Program-made: the position numbers and the translations under genes
Shown here: positions 61,360-64,000 of the stretch, piece by piece
Layout of the letters: each line of letters starts with the position of its first letter
How positions within the stretch are numbered: the first letter of the stretch is position 1
Notes under the pieces: model-generated
What the model was told of the DNA's origin: nothing
Seen by the model: only the letters and a program-made list of their open reading frames with translations
Database searches by the model: none
Origin: Cercophora sp. LCS_1
Taxonomy: Eukaryota > Ascomycota > Sordariomycetes > Sordariales > Lasiosphaeriaceae
Assembly: GCA_036250225.1 (NCBI GenBank)
Contig: JAPZLL010000001.1
Location: forward strand, 124,001 to 188,000
Direction: 5' to 3'
Length of the DNA stretch: 64,000 nt

Positions 61360-63790
61360 TTACCTTCTCTTCCCGCCCTTCTTCGGCCCCATGGACTTCG
61401 GCTTCTTGACCTTCTTCAGGTTAAGGACGGCGCCTTTCCCGTCTCTCTCAGCCTTACCCTTCTTCCAGGATCGGCCCGCACCAGAGCCAGTTCTCTCAGC
61501 CTTGCTATCGAGCTTCTTCTTGTCCTTATTGCTCAATTTACCCTTGCCCTTTTTCTTCATCGCGTCCCTCAGACCGTTGAGCTCGGCGCGTCCGGCCTCC
61601 TTGGCAGCCTTCTTGTCGCTCTGCGTCTCAAACCATGTCCGCTTGGGCCTCGAGTTGATTTCATCCTCATACTTGATAAGGTTTTCGCCCTTCTTGACCT
61701 GCATCTCAACTTGCGCTAGTTGCTTCTCTTCCTTCTCCTCGCGCATGATGGCCTCGATCTCGTCTTCCATCTCATCGACTTGATCTTGCCACTTGTCGGC
61801 GTCAGCGGCGGGGATAACCCGGCTGACGACCTTGGCGCCTTGGGCCTTGGCAGCCTTGACGGCGGTCTTCACCACCTTGCGGTCTGGCTCAGCGGCAATT
61901 GTGAGGGCGACACCACTGCGGCCGGCACGGGCAGTACGACCGACTCTGTGCACGTAGATTTCGTGATTCTGAGGGGCTTCATAGTTGATAACCGTGTCAA
62001 CTCCCTTGATATCGAGACCACGGGAGGCGAGATCAGTGGCGAGGAGGTAGGAGACTTTGCCGTCACGGAACGCTTCTACGCTTGCAATACGCTGTGATTT
62101 GTTAGCTTTCGGCCATACAACCATGCGAGACGGCACGTACCTGAGCCTGGTTCATGCTTCCGTGGAGTTCGGCGCATGATAGCCCAAGCAACCCGAAAAT
62201 GATACGGGCCTGGTGGGCAATCTTCTTCTGTCTGAAGAAAATAATGACCCTCTCGTGGTACAGCGTCCTGCAGACATGTACCAAGTACCCCATGCGCTTC
62301 TCTTCACGACCAGGACGCAACCGAACGAACTCTTGTGTAAGCGTGCTTACGGTCTTCTTTTTCGTGTCAACCTGGATTCGCACAGGCTTGGTCATGCCCA
62401 GTCGGATCAGCTTGTCGACTGTTGATGTCATGGTCGCCGAGAACAACATGGTTTGCCGCGACTTGGGGAGTGTCGTGAGAATTTCGTTCAGCTCATCCGC
62501 GAAACCGTCTTCCAACATGCGATCAGCCTCATCCAGCACTAGAATCTCCACCGTATCGGTTGCGAAGCTGGCTGAGTTGCGCATGTGATCGATGAATCGA
62601 CCTGGCGTCGCGATGACGACATCGGGTCTGAGACGAAGCTCTGCTTCCTGGACCTTGAGACTCAAACCACCGACGGCCAGACAGAACTTGATGTCGGTAT
62701 AACTTGCCAGTTTCGTGGCAACAGCGTGACACTGCATTGCTAACTCACGGGTAGGGGTAAGGATGACGACTCGGGTTGTTGGGACCTTCTTCGGCCGGTA
62801 GAGAAGACGTTCGAGGATGGGGACGACGAAGGCTGCTGTTTTTCCGGAACCGGTGACGGCGCTGCCAACAACATCTTTACCAGCCAGAGAAATAGGAATC
62901 GTTTTTGCCTGAACAGGCGTTGGCTTTGTGAACCCAACAGCCGCTAGACCCCTGAGTATAGGTCGAGAAAGGTCCATCCGTTGAAACGACGTTGGCCCGC
63001 CGTCTTTGGCTTCTTTCTCCTGAGGCGCAAAGAACTCTTTCCTCTTTGCCTCCTCTTCTTCGTCTTCTTCGTCGTCGTCTTCCGACTCTGAGACCTCCCG
63101 ATCGTCAGGGTGCTCAACCGGCGTAGCAACCGAGTCGTTATCATCTTCCTCGTCCCCTTCCTCCTCCTCGTCGCTCGCCTCAGGCATTTGATCACCCTCC
63201 TCCTCATCAACATCACTCCCAACCCCCATGCCGAACGCGTCATCAGCCAAAACCTCGTCGTCATCATCATCCAAACCCACATCCACATCCATCCCCCCGT
63301 CTTCTTCATCTTCGATCTCCTCCTCTTTGTCTTCCTTTTCATCCTTCTTCTCGCCTCCACCAAACTTCCCCCTCCGCCTCTCAATAATCTCATCCAAATC
63401 AACGCCCTTGAAATCCTGCCCCTTGGCGCCCTTCACGCCCTCAAAGCCCCACCCCTCGAGCTCCTCTGTCTCAGGCGCAGCTCCGTTCCCAACAACAAAC
63501 TCAAATCCAGGGTCCATGGCACCATCATCCTCAGCCAATTCGCCCCAAATCCCCACCTCCTCTCTCTCACCATCCACCTCTTTCTCTTCTTCCACCCCCT
63601 TATTCTTTTTCCCCTTCTTTGCCTTGTCCTTATTCTCCCCCTTTAGCTTTTTCTTGGGCGGTCTTGTCGCATTATCAGCGGCAAGGACTGTTTCTTCCTC
63701 TTCGACGATGGGAGTTTCTTCGTTGTCGCTGATTGTGTAGACAAAGTCGTCCTCGACCGCGGATTTCCTCTTTTTCTGGGAGGGTGCCAT
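61360..63790 (-). CDS. drs1: DEAD-box RNA helicase Drs1 (60S ribosome assembly)
   Basis: Two exons, 63790-62141 and 62091-61360, giving 793 residues. The 49-base intron (GTACGT to CACAG) joins HGSMNQAQ to RIASVEAFRDGK. The N-terminal ~260 residues are very acidic with Lys-rich NLS-like runs. The helicase core has the Q-motif (FTKPTPVQAKTIP), AVTGSGKTAAF (motif I), PTRELAMQ (Ia), VVIATPGRFIDHM (Ib), LVLDEADRMLEDGF (II), LFSATMTSTVDKL (III), FFRQKKIAHQARII (IV), ATDLASRGLDIKGVDTVINY (V) and HRVGRTARAGRSG (VI). The basic C-terminal tail is also typical. Drs1 acts in the nucleolus in 27S pre-rRNA processing. Confidence 0.97.
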
Positions 63791-64000
63791 TGTGAAAAGG
63801 GGAGTGTCGGTGGTGGTGGTGGTGGTTTGCGGCGGTTGTTTGTTCGCCGGTGGGGTGTTCCCAAGCTGGTTCTGAAGCTGCGAACGGGAATGCTGGGAAA
63901 AATTTGGGACGGCAACTTTTTTTCTGCCGGAGATTGGGAGGACTGGAGGTGGGCGGTGAGGCGTGGGGCGGGCGGTGTGAAGAACTGGGGGTTAGGGTTG
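63791..64000. other. drs1 promoter region (window edge)
   Basis: Contains a (GGT)n stretch near 63809-63827 in the likely 5' UTR and a TTAGGG dyad at the window edge (listed separately). Confidence 0.5.
63989..63999 (+). promoter_or_regulatory. telomere-like dyad (GGGTTAGGGTT) upstream of drs1
   Basis: Lies ~200 bases before the drs1 start codon and is cut by the window end, so it could be longer. Same core as the site upstream of trz1. Confidence 0.35.

Noticed and set aside
63989..64000. Chromosome end (telomere) at the right edge
   Set aside because: Only about two TTAGGG units, close to a housekeeping promoter. The same dyad occurs twice elsewhere in the window inside gene-dense DNA.

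Overview
This window is a piece of a filamentous ascomycete genome. It is most likely from a Sordariomycete and possibly from the Sordariales. The evidence is short GT-AG introns of about 50-80 bases with CTAAC/CTGAC-like branch sites, monocistronic genes on both strands, and a gene set typical of that group: an AA9 lytic polysaccharide monooxygenase with a fungal CBM1, a HET-domain protein, Vam7, Bim1, a DIP2/Cps1-like double-AMP-binding protein, App1 and a class II cAMP phosphodiesterase. Nothing is bacterial, and there is no CRISPR array, rRNA operon or intact transposon. One assembly gap (10 N) sits at about 44.92 kb between homopolymer runs.

Layout. 0-5 kb: the 3' end of an AA9-CBM1 enzyme, an intron-containing tRNA-Pro, an aldo/keto reductase, a small broken gene, and a protein with a riboflavin-kinase-like domain. 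5-12.7 kb: gene-poor DNA with one small Cys-rich gene and at least two degenerate coding regions. These share an N-terminal repeat domain, and one carries a decayed trypsin-like protease domain. 12.7-15.4 kb: a large HET-domain gene, so the 7.6-15.4 kb stretch looks like an accessory island possibly linked to allorecognition. 15.9-17.1 kb: a secreted-then-anchored Cys-rich single-pass membrane protein with three exons. 18.2-19.4 kb: tRNA-Thr and tRNA-Val. 19.9-20.9 kb: a GT8 glycosyltransferase with a GC-AG intron. 23-26.5 kb: Bim1/EB1 and the Qc-SNARE Vam7. 29-32 kb: a membrane protein with a long ER/K-rich charged helix. 33-38.7 kb: a DIP2/Cps1-like protein of 1820 residues with a 23-base micro-exon. 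40-42 kb: a conserved fungal protein of unknown function. 44.7-47 kb: the low-affinity cAMP phosphodiesterase, whose intron holds the gap. 47.5-48.4 kb: a flavin-reductase-like protein. 49.3-50.1 kb: a secreted GH16-type enzyme. 51.8-53.8 kb: a two-exon single-pass membrane protein. 55-64 kb: three housekeeping genes in a row on the minus strand, long-form tRNase Z, phosphatidate phosphatase App1 and DEAD-box helicase Drs1.

The genes do not form one pathway. The clearest functional groupings are RNA maturation (tRNase Z, Drs1 and three tRNAs) and membrane/lipid biology (Vam7, the DIP2-like protein, App1). The most unusual points are: Vam7 appears to lack the zero-layer Gln and is followed in frame by 105 stop-free codons with a hydrophobic segment; the decayed protease family lies next to the HET gene; the GC-AG intron and the micro-exon; short TTAGGG dyads upstream of three minus-strand genes; and the suspect G-run/N/C-run gap flanked by near-identical 34-base copies. 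All functional calls come from reading motifs, without database searches.
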